Below are positions 1 to 8,757 of a stretch of DNA of 64,000 nt, piece after piece. Position numbers and translations under genes: made by a program. The stretch is from an uncultured Lachnospiraceae bacterium. Its GTDB lineage: Bacteria > Bacillota > Clostridia > Lachnospirales > Lachnospiraceae. The notes beneath the pieces are model-generated. The model was not told where the DNA came from. It saw nothing but the letters and a program-made list of their open reading frames with translations, and did not search any database. The stretch lies in contig CAJUHJ010000005.1 in assembly GCA_910586355.1 (NCBI GenBank), positions 62,001 to 126,000 of the forward strand. Reading direction: 5' to 3'. Numbering within the stretch: position 1 is the stretch's first letter; the number at the start of each line of letters is the position of its first letter.

Positions 1-95
1 CATTCCCGTATAAAATCCGTCTTATCTACATAAAAAATATTTTCTGTTATCAGCCATTCAAAATCCTGAATCCCAATTCCAACAGTACGCGCCAT
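1..95 (-). CDS. AAA-ATPase-like protein, 5' end only (cut by window edge)
   Basis: The first 31 codons of a leftward gene are visible, beginning MARTVGIGIQDFEWLI and running through YVDKTDFIREW. This is the N-terminal signature of the AAA-ATPase-like/PD-(D/E)XK family (PF09820 type), which typically reads RTVSIGxQDFE...FYVDKTDFI. The ATG at 95 follows a GGAGGGG ribosome binding site. An in-frame upstream ATG near 143 lacks one. The family is common and multicopy in Clostridia and its function is unsettled. Nothing links it to the adjacent sugar genes. The P-loop and nuclease parts lie outside the window. Confidence 0.75.
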   Translation of the reverse strand, partial: MARTVGIGIQDFEWLITENIFYVDKTDFIRE

Positions 96-199
96 AAGCC
101 CCTCCAAAATATTCGTTTTACCATCTGTTGATTTGTTTATCATATAACGAATGACCTGTCTTGACAAGTAAATATGCTGGAATTCCTATCGCTTCACGA

Positions 200-1537
200 T
201 TATAACGATTTTTTTATTAGTTTCGCCATAGTATCTATCATCTCATCTGTCATTCCCGGGTAAACACCGACCCAAAAACTATTTTCCATAATATCATCTG
301 TCCTGACAAGTGTATCCGCAATTCGGTAGCCTTCCCCTGTCTGCCGCATTTCGTCAAAACATGGCTGTTTTGTCAGATTACCTGAAAACAACATTCTGGT
401 CTGCACTCCATGTTCTTCAAGATAAGAAACTACCTGATTTTTATCTACACCTTCTTTGCAGGTAATTAAAAATCCAAACCAGGATGGATTCGAATTCGGA
501 CATGCTTCCGGTAAAACCAGCTTATCCTCTAAACCGGATAATTGTTCTTTTAAACGCTTAAAATTCTCTCTCCGACGTGTGACAAAATCCGGCAGTTTTT
601 TAAGCTGTGCGCAACCGACTGCCGCCTGCATATCGGTCGCTTTTAAATTGTATCCAAAATGGGAATACACATATTTATGGTCATATCCCAATGGCAATTC
701 TCCATACTGTTTATCAAAACGGTGTCCGCATAAATTGTCTTGTCCTGACGGACACATGCAGTCCCGTCCCCAGTCACGCATAGAACGGATAATTTTATGC
801 AGAAGCGGATTGTCTGTATATACTGCTCCGCCTTCTCCCATTGTCATATGATGAGGCGGATAAAAGCTGCTCGTTCCTATATCCCCAATGCTGCCTGTTT
901 TTTTCCAAACTCCATCCATGCAGTATTCGCTGCCTAATGCATCACAGTTGTCTTCAATCAGCCACAACTGATGTGTTTCACAAAATGCTTTTACTGTTTT
1001 TAAGTCAAACGGATTTCCCAGCGTATGCGCAATCATCACAGCTTTTGTTTTCTCAGACAACGCCTTCTCTAACTGACTTACATCTATATTATACTGCGGA
1101 ATCGTCAAATCCAGAAAAACAGGAACTGCTCCATATTGCAGATATGGCGTCACAGTTGTTGGAAAGCCTGCCGCTACGGTTATAATTTCATCTCCGCGGC
1201 AAACACGCCGTTCATTTAACAATGGAGAAGTCAATGCCATAAATGCGATTAGATTTGCAGAAGAACCGGAATTTACAAGCGAGCAGTATTTCACACCGAT
1301 ATATTCTGCCAGCTCCTTTTCAAACTGTTCTGTATAACGGCCTGAAGTCAGCCAAAATTCCAATGCACTGTCTATTAAATTTTGCATTTCCTTTTCATCA
1401 TAAATACGGGAAGCATACGGAATCCTGTCACCCTCCTGATACGTTTTCTTTTTCTGGTGAAATATTCTGTAATACTCTTCTACCATGGAAAGTATTTCTT
1501 CTCTTGCCTGCTCTTCTGTTTTATGTTCAAACATCAT
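200..1537 (-). CDS. rfbH: CDP-4-dehydro-6-deoxyglucose 3-dehydratase (E1, RfbH/AscC type)
   Basis: This PMP and [2Fe-2S] enzyme removes the 3-OH from CDP-4-keto-6-deoxyglucose, the key step toward 3,6-dideoxyhexoses; 445 aa. Two features separate it from ordinary sugar aminotransferases. The PLP-lysine position is histidine (His229 in SFYPPHHMTMGEGG). There are also four cluster cysteines, C198, C260, C262 and C270 (C-x61-C-x1-C-x7-C), close to the C-x57-C-x1-C-x7-C of Yersinia E1. The ATG at 1537 is chosen because AAAGGA lies upstream and it starts 4 nt after the rfbF stop; longer in-frame starts would overlap rfbF. It is the last gene of the leftward operon. The usual partner reductase E3 (RfbI/AscD) is not in the window. 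Confidence 0.93.
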   Translation of the reverse strand: MMFEHKTEEQAREEILSMVEEYYRIFHQKKKTYQEGDRIPYASRIYDEKEMQNLIDSALEFWLTSGRYTEQFEKELAEYIGVKYCSLVNSGSSANLIAFMALTSPLLNERRVCRGDEIITVAAGFPTTVTPYLQYGAVPVFLDLTIPQYNIDVSQLEKALSEKTKAVMIAHTLGNPFDLKTVKAFCETHQLWLIEDNCDALGSEYCMDGVWKKTGSIGDIGTSSFYPPHHMTMGEGGAVYTDNPLLHKIIRSMRDWGRDCMCPSGQDNLCGHRFDKQYGELPLGYDHKYVYSHFGYNLKATDMQAAVGCAQLKKLPDFVTRRRENFKRLKEQLSGLEDKLVLPEACPNSNPSWFGFLITCKEGVDKNQVVSYLEEHGVQTRMLFSGNLTKQPCFDEMRQTGEGYRIADTLVRTDDIMENSFWVGVYPGMTDEMIDTMAKLIKKSL

Positions 1538-1541
1538 AATT

Positions 1542-2324
1542 TTATCCTTTCTCTTCCACTCTCCAAGGCGCCCTGCCTTCATTCCAAAGTTTCTCCAAAT
1601 ATTCCCTGTCATGGATATTATCCATTGGCGACCAGAAACCATAATGTTTATAAGCAGCCATCTGCCCATCCTCAGCAAGATGTTCAAATGGTATTGTTTC
1701 CAACATAGTACTCCCGTCGCCAAGATACGAAAACACAGAAGGTTCCATCACCATAAACCCAATGTTGACCCATGCCTGATCTGCTCTTGCCTTCTCTTTA
1801 AAACCCAGAATCTGAGTTTTCGTATCATCTAACTGCAGCGCCCCGAACCTTCCTTCCGGCTGTGTAGTGGAAATTGTTACAGTTTTTTTCTGCTCTTTAT
1901 GAAACTGAAGCAGTTTCGGAATGGAAACATCAGAAACACCATCTCCATACGTCAGGAAAAACGGTTCTTCTCCAATATAATCCCGTACTTTTAAAATTCT
2001 GCCCGCTGTCAGTGTTGCGAGCCCCGTATCTACTAATGTCACTTTCCACGGTTCACTGTTTTTCGCTAACACCTGCGCTTTCTGGTTTTTCAGGGAAATT
2101 TCTATATGGCTGTTATTCTGGTAATAATTGACAAAATACTCCTTTATCATATGTCCCTTATAACCGCAGCATATGACAAATTCCTGAAATCCATAAGAAG
2201 CATATTGTCGCATGATATGCCATAAAATAGGTTTTCCACCGATTTCTACCATAGGTTTTGGACGCAGCCTTGATTCTTCGCTAATTCTTGTCCCTTTGCC
2301 GCCTGCTAAAATAACTACTTTCAT
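1542..2324 (-). CDS. rfbF: Glucose-1-phosphate cytidylyltransferase
   Basis: It forms CDP-glucose from CTP and glucose-1-phosphate, the entry to CDP-dideoxysugars. At 260 aa it has the family length. It carries the complete nucleotidyltransferase signature: LAGGKGTRI near residue 6, then RPKPMVEIGGKPILWHIM, and the metal-binding TYGDGVSDV. The end pattern HYGFWSPMDN is typical of RfbF. It overlaps rfbG by 4 nt (ATGA), implying translational coupling, and is followed after 4 nt by rfbH. A divergent paralogue lies at 3416-4195. Confidence 0.94.
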   Translation of the reverse strand: MKVVILAGGKGTRISEESRLRPKPMVEIGGKPILWHIMRQYASYGFQEFVICCGYKGHMIKEYFVNYYQNNSHIEISLKNQKAQVLAKNSEPWKVTLVDTGLATLTAGRILKVRDYIGEEPFFLTYGDGVSDVSIPKLLQFHKEQKKTVTISTTQPEGRFGALQLDDTKTQILGFKEKARADQAWVNIGFMVMEPSVFSYLGDGSTMLETIPFEHLAEDGQMAAYKHYGFWSPMDNIHDREYLEKLWNEGRAPWRVEEKG

Positions 2325-3382
2325 AGCTTTACTCTTTCTTTGTAAAATTCATTAATCTGGTTTTCCATACAGGCTCTGATGTCTCCATGCGCCTGATATA
2401 CTTTCGTCCATTCCACAGTTTTTTCCACTGCCTTTTGAATATCCCAGTGAGGTTTCCACCCAATTTTATTCTTTATAAAAGAACAATCCAATTTCAGAAA
2501 TGCGGCTTCGTGAGGGCCTTCGTCACAAATATTTTTCCATGAAGCCCCTTCTTTCCATTCCTCACAAAACAAATCCGCCAATCCGCCTACCGTAATGCAG
2601 TCGCTTTCCTCTGGTCCTACATTATAGTAGCCTTGCTTTTCTAATGACAATGTCTGCTGTTCCATTATCATTAGATATGCGCACAACGGTTCTAATACAT
2701 GCTGAAATGGGCGAATCGAATACGGATTCCGTATCACGATTTCTTTCTCTTCCATCGCTGCGCGTATACAATCTGGAATAATCCTGTCTTTTGCAAAATC
2801 ACCGCCGCCGATTACATTCCCTGCCCGTGCCGTAGAAACTGCGATTCCCATCGCATCAAAAAATGATTTCTTGTAACTGTGCGTCACTAACTCGGAACAG
2901 GATTTGCTGTTCGAATAGGGATCGTATCCGTCCAATGGGTCTGTTTCACGGTATCCCCACGCCCACTCTCTGTTCTCATATACTTTATCCGTTGTCACAT
3001 TTAAAACAGACGTTACGCTTGGCGTCGTCCTGACACATTCCAACAGATTCACCGTTCCCATCACGTTCGTCTCATATGTGTAGACTGGCTGCTCATAACT
3101 TGTCCGTACAATAGGCTGAGCTGCCAGATGAAACACAAGTTCCGGCTGATATTCCTGAAAAACTGATTGCAGGTGTTGAAAATCCCGAATATCACCTTCG
3201 ATGGACTGCATCTGCTGACCTGCTTTCGATAAAGCATATAATGATTCCTCTTCCGGCTTTAATGCATAACCCACCACTTTTGCACCTGCTATTTGAAGCA
3301 TTGTACTAAGCCAGCTTCCCTTAAAGCCTGTGTGTCCGGTGACTAAAATAATTTTATTTTTATAAAATTCTAATATTCCCAC
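2321..3382 (-). CDS. rfbG: CDP-glucose 4,6-dehydratase
   Basis: This NAD+-dependent extended SDR makes CDP-4-keto-6-deoxyglucose from CDP-glucose; 353 aa. The Rossmann motif VTGHTGFKGSWL is at about residues 14-25; the K-G-S-W-L ending is the RfbG signature and differs from dTDP-glucose dehydratase. The active-site region includes VTTDKVYEN (T-D-K in place of S/T-D-E) and YDPYSNSKSCSE with the YxxxK pair. It lies between the rfbF paralogue and rfbF in one leftward operon. Confidence 0.94.
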   Translation of the reverse strand: MGILEFYKNKIILVTGHTGFKGSWLSTMLQIAGAKVVGYALKPEEESLYALSKAGQQMQSIEGDIRDFQHLQSVFQEYQPELVFHLAAQPIVRTSYEQPVYTYETNVMGTVNLLECVRTTPSVTSVLNVTTDKVYENREWAWGYRETDPLDGYDPYSNSKSCSELVTHSYKKSFFDAMGIAVSTARAGNVIGGGDFAKDRIIPDCIRAAMEEKEIVIRNPYSIRPFQHVLEPLCAYLMIMEQQTLSLEKQGYYNVGPEESDCITVGGLADLFCEEWKEGASWKNICDEGPHEAAFLKLDCSFIKNKIGWKPHWDIQKAVEKTVEWTKVYQAHGDIRACMENQINEFYKERVKL

Positions 3383-3415
3383 TATATTCCATCCCCCCTC
3401 GAATCATATAATTAT

Positions 3416-4195
3416 TTAATCCTTCCAAACTTTCCACGGCGCTTGTCCAGTCGTCCATAATCCTTCCAACCATGTTTTATCCCTGACTGTTTCTACCGGA
3501 GACCAAAAACCTTTATGGCGATACAATTGAATTCCTTTTTGCTGATCCAGACAATCTATCAGTGTCATTGGCAATGACTGTTGAAGCGCAAGTCCAATAT
3601 GAGAAAAAGCTTCCGGCTCTAATATCATGTTACATGCATTTACCCACGCTTCCCCTTTTATCCCATATTTATCAGAACCACAATAATTCCCATATGCATC
3701 CACAGATAAAACTTCATTCCTTCCTGTCGGATGCGCCACAGCAAAAGTAGCAATCTTATCACACTTCTTATGCATTTCTACCATAGTGCCCAGATCTATA
3801 TCTGACAAACAGTCACCATACGAAACTAAGGCAGCTTTTTGTCCGATATACTCACGCATCATATATAAACGCTCTATTATAGGTGTCTCTCTTCCTGTAT
3901 CAACAATAGATACTCTCCAATCTTCTGTCTGCTTCCTATGAACTTCTACCTCATTCGTCTGTAAGTCCACTGTAATATCTGATTGATATATGTAAAAATT
4001 AATAAAATACTCTTTTATTACATCACCTTTATATCCTGTACAAATAATAAAATCATTATATCCATAATAGGCATACTGCTTCATAATGTGCCAAAGTATT
4101 GGCCTGCCGCCAATTTCTGCCATCGGCTTCGGCATTTTTTCATCTTCTTCAATCAATGTACTTGGCAGACCGCCTGCTAATATAATCACTTTCAT
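3416..4195 (-). CDS. Divergent glucose-1-phosphate cytidylyltransferase paralogue
   Basis: The 259-aa protein is colinear with RfbF (MKVIILAGG..., KMPKPMAEIGGRPILWHIM, HKGFWSPVETV), so the genes probably arose by duplication. The nucleotide-binding G-x-G-T-R is replaced: after LAGG comes LPSTLIEEDEKM, with no G-T-R. The metal loop reads YGDCLSDI instead of YGDGVSDV. It may be inactive, regulatory, or have altered specificity. The ATG at 4195 is preferred over one 14 codons upstream because of AGAGG before it and because homologues begin MKVIILAGG. It is the second gene of the leftward operon. Confidence 0.8.
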   Translation of the reverse strand: MKVIILAGGLPSTLIEEDEKMPKPMAEIGGRPILWHIMKQYAYYGYNDFIICTGYKGDVIKEYFINFYIYQSDITVDLQTNEVEVHRKQTEDWRVSIVDTGRETPIIERLYMMREYIGQKAALVSYGDCLSDIDLGTMVEMHKKCDKIATFAVAHPTGRNEVLSVDAYGNYCGSDKYGIKGEAWVNACNMILEPEAFSHIGLALQQSLPMTLIDCLDQQKGIQLYRHKGFWSPVETVRDKTWLEGLWTTGQAPWKVWKD

Positions 4196-4264
4196 AAAAA
4201 TACCTCTGCTTTCAATATAATAGCATTCCTTTAGCAATTGTTATAACATGATTTCTAAATAAAA

Positions 4265-5950
4265 TCAAACATTCCATTGTTCATATCTAATCTGATCCAA
4301 CATCATTTGCAGCAACTCTTCCTTCTGTGCCGTAGAAAAAGGAAACTCATCGACTGCCGCTATGCAAAGTCTGCTATATTGATCCAAAACACCTACAATC
4401 TCATTCCGTTTATAATCGAAACCAAAATATGCCAATTTAATCAGGGCAAGCGTTTTACAAATTGCAAGGGCAACCCCCATTCTTGCCAGCTCTATCCCGC
4501 CTTTATCCTCTATATAATGAATAAATTCTATATATCCTTTAAATTGTTTTAACCTGCTCTCATAAGTAGCGTAGACATGCAGACCGCCTTCTGTGTCATA
4601 ACCATTTGACAGATCATCTTCTCCGCATTCCTTATATTGCTCGCCCTGCTTCTCCCGTACAGAATCTCCTTCCAAAATAAGACATTCGCCATCGAGACGG
4701 CAATCCCCTTCAAAACTCATTAAGGTAAACCACCATTCATGCGTATAAGAAATATAATAGGGATTTTCTGCTGATGTTTCTCTGAGTTTTTCAAACGGAA
4801 GCTGCTCGAAAACCTTCCGTCTCATAATTGCGCCAGACAAATAATTATTATGGAGAAAAACCTCTGAAAACGCTTCCAAACCTTTTTTACATTCCTTTGT
4901 CTCTATAAAACGGTACTGAAGCGCCGTTTTTGCACGGACAAAAACTAATTCCGGATTTTGTGAAAGCACTGCCAGATAATGATCCAACGCCTCTATTATT
5001 ACATTATCCTCATCACTTACCAATAACACAAACCGACCTTTCGACAATTCAACCGTCTTTATCCATGAAATTTCTGCCGTTAATTCCTTATTATGATCCA
5101 CATAACTGAGCCTTGCATCGGAAATTTCTCCCAGTTTACGGTACTCCTCCTGATACAAAGTAGTCCCATTTTTAGATACCATAATCTCGATTTCTGCATC
5201 GTAACACATTCCCAACAAATCAATCACTTTTTGTAAGGCTAAATTTCCACGGTCATGTGTCGGTATGCCAATTGACAAGACAATATTATCTGTATTCCTT
5301 CCCTGGGGCGTCAGCCGATAGGCATGTTCTTTCTCCCATATACGCACCAGCTCTAACTGATCTTCCTTGTTTCCCAAAAAGATTCTCGGCAAATACGCGC
5401 CTGTATTTGTATGAAAATAGTTCTGATAATTCTCTCTGTCTGCAAACGCCATTATTTTGCTAAAATATGTTTCCATTTCTGGAATTTTACAAAATGAAAC
5501 TGCGCGATTTCTGTCATGGCAAATTGCATATACGTTATTACGTTCTGTCCATTTCAACGCAGCTTTATACTCTCTCCAATCCCATCCAAATTCTACTACA
5601 ATATCATCAAATTTTCTTTTCTGCTCCTCCTCCTGCTCAATCTCCGACACAGACACAATCCCCAAAAACTTTTTCACTAATTTATCATAGATATAATATT
5701 CGCCTTCTTTATATGGCACAAAATCCAACGTACACTCTTCATAGGAAATGTCTTTGTAAATACTACTTTTTTCATAGGCTGCGCGAAATTGCGCCTCATT
5801 CCCCTCTACATAACACGCATAAATGTTTTCTAATATGTTTTCCTGCTCATACCCCTTCATATATAACAAAACAAAAGCTTCTAAAGCTGCATCGTATTGC
5901 GTATTTTCAAATTGCTGTATTCCATATTCTAAGAGTTGTTCTTCTGTCAT
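4265..5950 (-). CDS. Glycosyltransferase family 2 protein with N-terminal helical-repeat region
   Basis: This 561-aa protein has a helical, TPR-like N-terminus (about residues 1-70) and a central GT-A domain beginning LSIGIPTHDRGNLALQKVI. The acceptor/metal loop reads LLVSDEDNV, in place of the usual DxD. A long C-terminal part with HNNYLSGAIMRRKVFEQL is typical of polysaccharide GT2 enzymes. An open frame extends to 6043, but the start at 5950 is better: AGGGG lies 6 nt upstream, and a sigma-28-like promoter (about 5987-6015) falls inside the longer frame. It would be the first gene of the leftward operon with the CDP-sugar genes, and likely transfers one of their products. Confidence 0.8.
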   Translation of the reverse strand: MTEEQLLEYGIQQFENTQYDAALEAFVLLYMKGYEQENILENIYACYVEGNEAQFRAAYEKSSIYKDISYEECTLDFVPYKEGEYYIYDKLVKKFLGIVSVSEIEQEEEQKRKFDDIVVEFGWDWREYKAALKWTERNNVYAICHDRNRAVSFCKIPEMETYFSKIMAFADRENYQNYFHTNTGAYLPRIFLGNKEDQLELVRIWEKEHAYRLTPQGRNTDNIVLSIGIPTHDRGNLALQKVIDLLGMCYDAEIEIMVSKNGTTLYQEEYRKLGEISDARLSYVDHNKELTAEISWIKTVELSKGRFVLLVSDEDNVIIEALDHYLAVLSQNPELVFVRAKTALQYRFIETKECKKGLEAFSEVFLHNNYLSGAIMRRKVFEQLPFEKLRETSAENPYYISYTHEWWFTLMSFEGDCRLDGECLILEGDSVREKQGEQYKECGEDDLSNGYDTEGGLHVYATYESRLKQFKGYIEFIHYIEDKGGIELARMGVALAICKTLALIKLAYFGFDYKRNEIVGVLDQYSRLCIAAVDEFPFSTAQKEELLQMMLDQIRYEQWNV

Positions 5951-5986
5951 TCTTTTCCCCTCATTCTTTCCCAAATTTTCATAATA

Positions 5987-6015
5987 TATATCGGTTTTAG
6001 GTAAATCTTTCGTAA
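5987..6015 (-). promoter_or_regulatory. Sigma-28-type promoter for leftward sugar operon
   Basis: On the minus strand ACCGATATATA matches the flagellar sigma -10 (GCCGATAA) as used before the flagellins. The -35 is weak: TTAC about 15-16 nt upstream instead of TAAA. It lies 37-65 nt before the ATG at 5950 and supports that start. Confidence 0.5.
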
Positions 6016-6049
6016 TATCTGCCTGCAAAATTATAAGTTCCATTTCTTA

Positions 6050-6080
6050 ATCTTATATTCCACAAAAAATTGCCGATATA
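6050..6080 (+). promoter_or_regulatory. Sigma-28-type promoter for rightward sugar operon
   Basis: GCCGATAT at 6072-6079 is an excellent sigma-28 -10. The -35 region (TTAT at 6053-6056, spacer 15) is imperfect. It reads toward the ATG at 6164, so the two sugar operons diverge from a shared control region. Confidence 0.55.
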
Positions 6081-6163
6081 TATTATTAGGGTTTGTGTAA
6101 TCATCGCATCCCTCTTCAACATGAGTAATTTCACTTATTTCAAATTCAGAAAAGAGGATAGCA

Positions 6164-7051
6164 ATGCTAAAAATACTAATTACAGGCGCAAGTGGATTTG
6201 TTGGAAGAAACATGAAAGAGTATCTTCAAAGAACCACTGGAAATTATGAGATTTATACTCCGTCCAGCAAAGAACTAAATTGCATCGAAGAAACAGAAGT
6301 CTTTCATTATCTAGATAAATACCATTTTGATTACATACTTCATTTCGCTTCATATGGTGACAGCATTGATAAATCAAAAGACGGCTCTAAAATTTTCGAA
6401 TACAATATGCGCATTTTTTTAAATTTTTATAAAAATTCAAATCTTTTTGGAAAAATGTTCTATTCCGGATCCGGCGCAGAATATGACAAGCGTTTTGACA
6501 TTTCTGATGTTGCCGAAACTCAGATTGGCGCAAGTCTGCCGATCGACCAGTATGGCTTAATGAAATATACAATTGCAGAATTGATCGAAAAATCTGACAA
6601 TATATATAATTTCAGACTGTTTGGAATATTCGGAAAATACGAATACTACCCCGTCAAATATATTTCAAATGTCTGTTGTAAAGCCATCAAAAACCTGCCT
6701 CTGACAATGCGGCAGAATGTTTATTTTGATTATCTATGGGTCGAAGACTTTTGTCGGATTCTTGAATATTTTTTACATCATACTCCAAAATATCATACTT
6801 ATAATACTGTGTCTGGCAGAAAAGTCAGCCTTGAGCAAATCTGCCAAATAGTCCTGAAAATCAGCGAAAAAGATTTGCCGGTTTATATTTGTAAAGAAGG
6901 TCTTGCCAAAGAATATACCGCTTCCAATGCAAGGATGATGACAGAGCTAAAACACTTTGAATATACGCCGATTGAAGATGCAATCCGGCAGCTATATGAC
7001 TGGTATAAAACACAGGAAAATCATATCGAACTATATAACTTAATTTATTAG
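6164..7051 (+). CDS. NAD(P)-dependent sugar epimerase/reductase (extended SDR)
   Basis: The 295-aa protein opens with KILITGASGFVGRNM, the Rossmann GxxGxxG of extended SDRs. It continues with the catalytic-region pattern SGSGAEYD and an active-site YGLMK (Y-x-x-x-K). Next to the CDP-sugar genes it is a candidate for reduction or epimerisation of a CDP-4-keto sugar, such as the YerF/abequose-synthase type of step. That role is inferred from context. The start has AGAGGA 7 nt upstream. It is the first gene of the rightward operon. Confidence 0.82.
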   Translation: MLKILITGASGFVGRNMKEYLQRTTGNYEIYTPSSKELNCIEETEVFHYLDKYHFDYILHFASYGDSIDKSKDGSKIFEYNMRIFLNFYKNSNLFGKMFYSGSGAEYDKRFDISDVAETQIGASLPIDQYGLMKYTIAELIEKSDNIYNFRLFGIFGKYEYYPVKYISNVCCKAIKNLPLTMRQNVYFDYLWVEDFCRILEYFLHHTPKYHTYNTVSGRKVSLEQICQIVLKISEKDLPVYICKEGLAKEYTASNARMMTELKHFEYTPIEDAIRQLYDWYKTQENHIELYNLIY

Positions 7052-7063
7052 GAGGAACGAAAC

Positions 7064-8719
7064 GTGTGGCATAGAAGTTTTTTGTATTGTTTAAACGAAG
7101 CAAAGCATAGAGGATTATGCTTATACGGCGCGGGGTATTGGGGAGGGATAGCGCTCCGCCTTTTTTCCTTATTTTCAGTAACTCCCCTATGTTATTGTGA
7201 TGATGACGAATCTAAAATAGGAAAAACCTTTCATAATATCCCTGTTTTGTCCTTAAAGGATGCTGCCGCTTCCTATCCTAATGCTGTATATATTGTTTGT
7301 ATTGACCAAACAGAATCATATGGTTTATGGGGCAGAGTCCATCAGAAAAAAATGTTATCCAGCCTAAAAACATATAACGTATATGACAGCAATTCGGAAT
7401 TAAGACTTGCTTTCTATTTGTTTTTAATTGACATAAATGGAAATGAGGGCATTGACGACATCAAAAAACAGTTACCTTCACGCAATACAGATGAGAAATT
7501 CCACTGGAATAACCTTAAAAATTTAGTTGTAGCTAATAATATGTCTAATTCCGGCGTATGGTTTTTTATCCAATTACTGGATATGCATTCCCATATTTTA
7601 TGCCTCCCATGTTGCAAAACTTTTGAAAATGTTTATGAAAACCGTTTGCAATATTTAGAAGGCGATGAATTAATTATTGAAATGGCAGCGCAGGCATTAG
7701 GCTACTTCAAATCTGAATTTGAAGAGTTGGAATGTGTTGGACAGCACAAATTTGAGAATTTCTGTCTCGATAAGGAAGGTCAAAATATTAAAAATGCTTA
7801 TATAGAGCCAACAGAATTCTTATCAAATCTATATTTACAATTTCCAAAGAACAATATAAAATTAAGTTCATACAGTCAGATGCTGAAAATATATTTTGCT
7901 TCATATAATAATTGTTTACAAAGAAAATATGACCCAAATATCAATTACTGGATGATGTATGATATGCATTTGCCAAATTATGACATTCGAAATGAATACA
8001 ACTATTTATCTGCAAATGAATTTAACAGGATTGAACATATCATACTAATACGAGAGCCCGTCCAACATTGTTTTTCCTGGATTAGCAGAGCTATTATCCA
8101 TTCAGGAAATAATACGGCTGCCAAAAAAGAATTTATATCTGACATCATCAAAAGCGAATTAGGTATAAATATTGAAAGAAAAAATAATTTTGACAATTTG
8201 CACATTATTAAATTTGAAGATATAAAATATAACGGCATATCGACATTGAAAGCTTTCTGCGATTTTTTACAGATACCTTTTGAAGAAACTATGCTTCAAA
8301 CAACGCTAAACGGAATTGAAGTATATTTTCCAACCCGAACCAAAGAAGGCCTTAAATATATTTCCGGATTTGACACTGCTGCAGTTCAGAAAAAAGATTT
8401 TTCAGAAATACTGACACCCTGGGACGAAGTAAGGTTGAATATAATATATGCAATGTTCAAAAAAGCGTTAGGATATACTACGAAATATCCATCTTTTTGT
8501 GAATTTAAAGATGAAACCATTGAAGATATTTTAAAAGAAGATTTTAAATTTGCAACTATTATTCAAAAAATGGTAGATGAACATCTTGAAAAATCAGAAC
8601 AATATGATGTAAATAACTTTATCAGGGAATTATTTACCGATTATATAAAACAGTATAATAGAGAATCGGTCTCTTATTATGATTGTATTTGCGCAAAAGA
8701 AACGACATCAGTACAATAA
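7064..8719 (+). CDS. Sulfotransferase-like protein with N-terminal Rossmann-like domain
   Basis: This 551-aa protein starts at GTG behind a perfect AGGAGG. Residues about 15-100 form a Rossmann-like segment (LCLYGAGYWGGIALRL) of the kind fused to glycan-modifying transferases. The rest resembles a P-loop sulfotransferase. VVANNMSNSGVWFFIQLL sits where the 5'-phosphosulfate loop (GxxRSGTT-like) would be. HIILIREPVQHCFSWISR fits the 3'-phosphate-binding motif (RdPxxxxxSxy). The first loop lacks the usual R-S-G-T, so the assignment is tentative. An APS-kinase-like gene at 14190-14705, which could make PAPS, supports it. Confidence 0.6.
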   Translation: MWHRSFLYCLNEAKHRGLCLYGAGYWGGIALRLFSLFSVTPLCYCDDDESKIGKTFHNIPVLSLKDAAASYPNAVYIVCIDQTESYGLWGRVHQKKMLSSLKTYNVYDSNSELRLAFYLFLIDINGNEGIDDIKKQLPSRNTDEKFHWNNLKNLVVANNMSNSGVWFFIQLLDMHSHILCLPCCKTFENVYENRLQYLEGDELIIEMAAQALGYFKSEFEELECVGQHKFENFCLDKEGQNIKNAYIEPTEFLSNLYLQFPKNNIKLSSYSQMLKIYFASYNNCLQRKYDPNINYWMMYDMHLPNYDIRNEYNYLSANEFNRIEHIILIREPVQHCFSWISRAIIHSGNNTAAKKEFISDIIKSELGINIERKNNFDNLHIIKFEDIKYNGISTLKAFCDFLQIPFEETMLQTTLNGIEVYFPTRTKEGLKYISGFDTAAVQKKDFSEILTPWDEVRLNIIYAMFKKALGYTTKYPSFCEFKDETIEDILKEDFKFATIIQKMVDEHLEKSEQYDVNNFIRELFTDYIKQYNRESVSYYDCICAKETTSVQ

Positions 8720-8757
8720 TACTCAAAACAAACGCCAAGTCTGGAGGAACAACTTAT

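Noticed and set aside
5951..6043. Longer N-terminus of the family 2 glycosyltransferase starting at 6043
   Set aside because: It would include the sigma-28-like promoter in the coding region and lacks a ribosome binding site; the ATG at 5950 has AGGGG.
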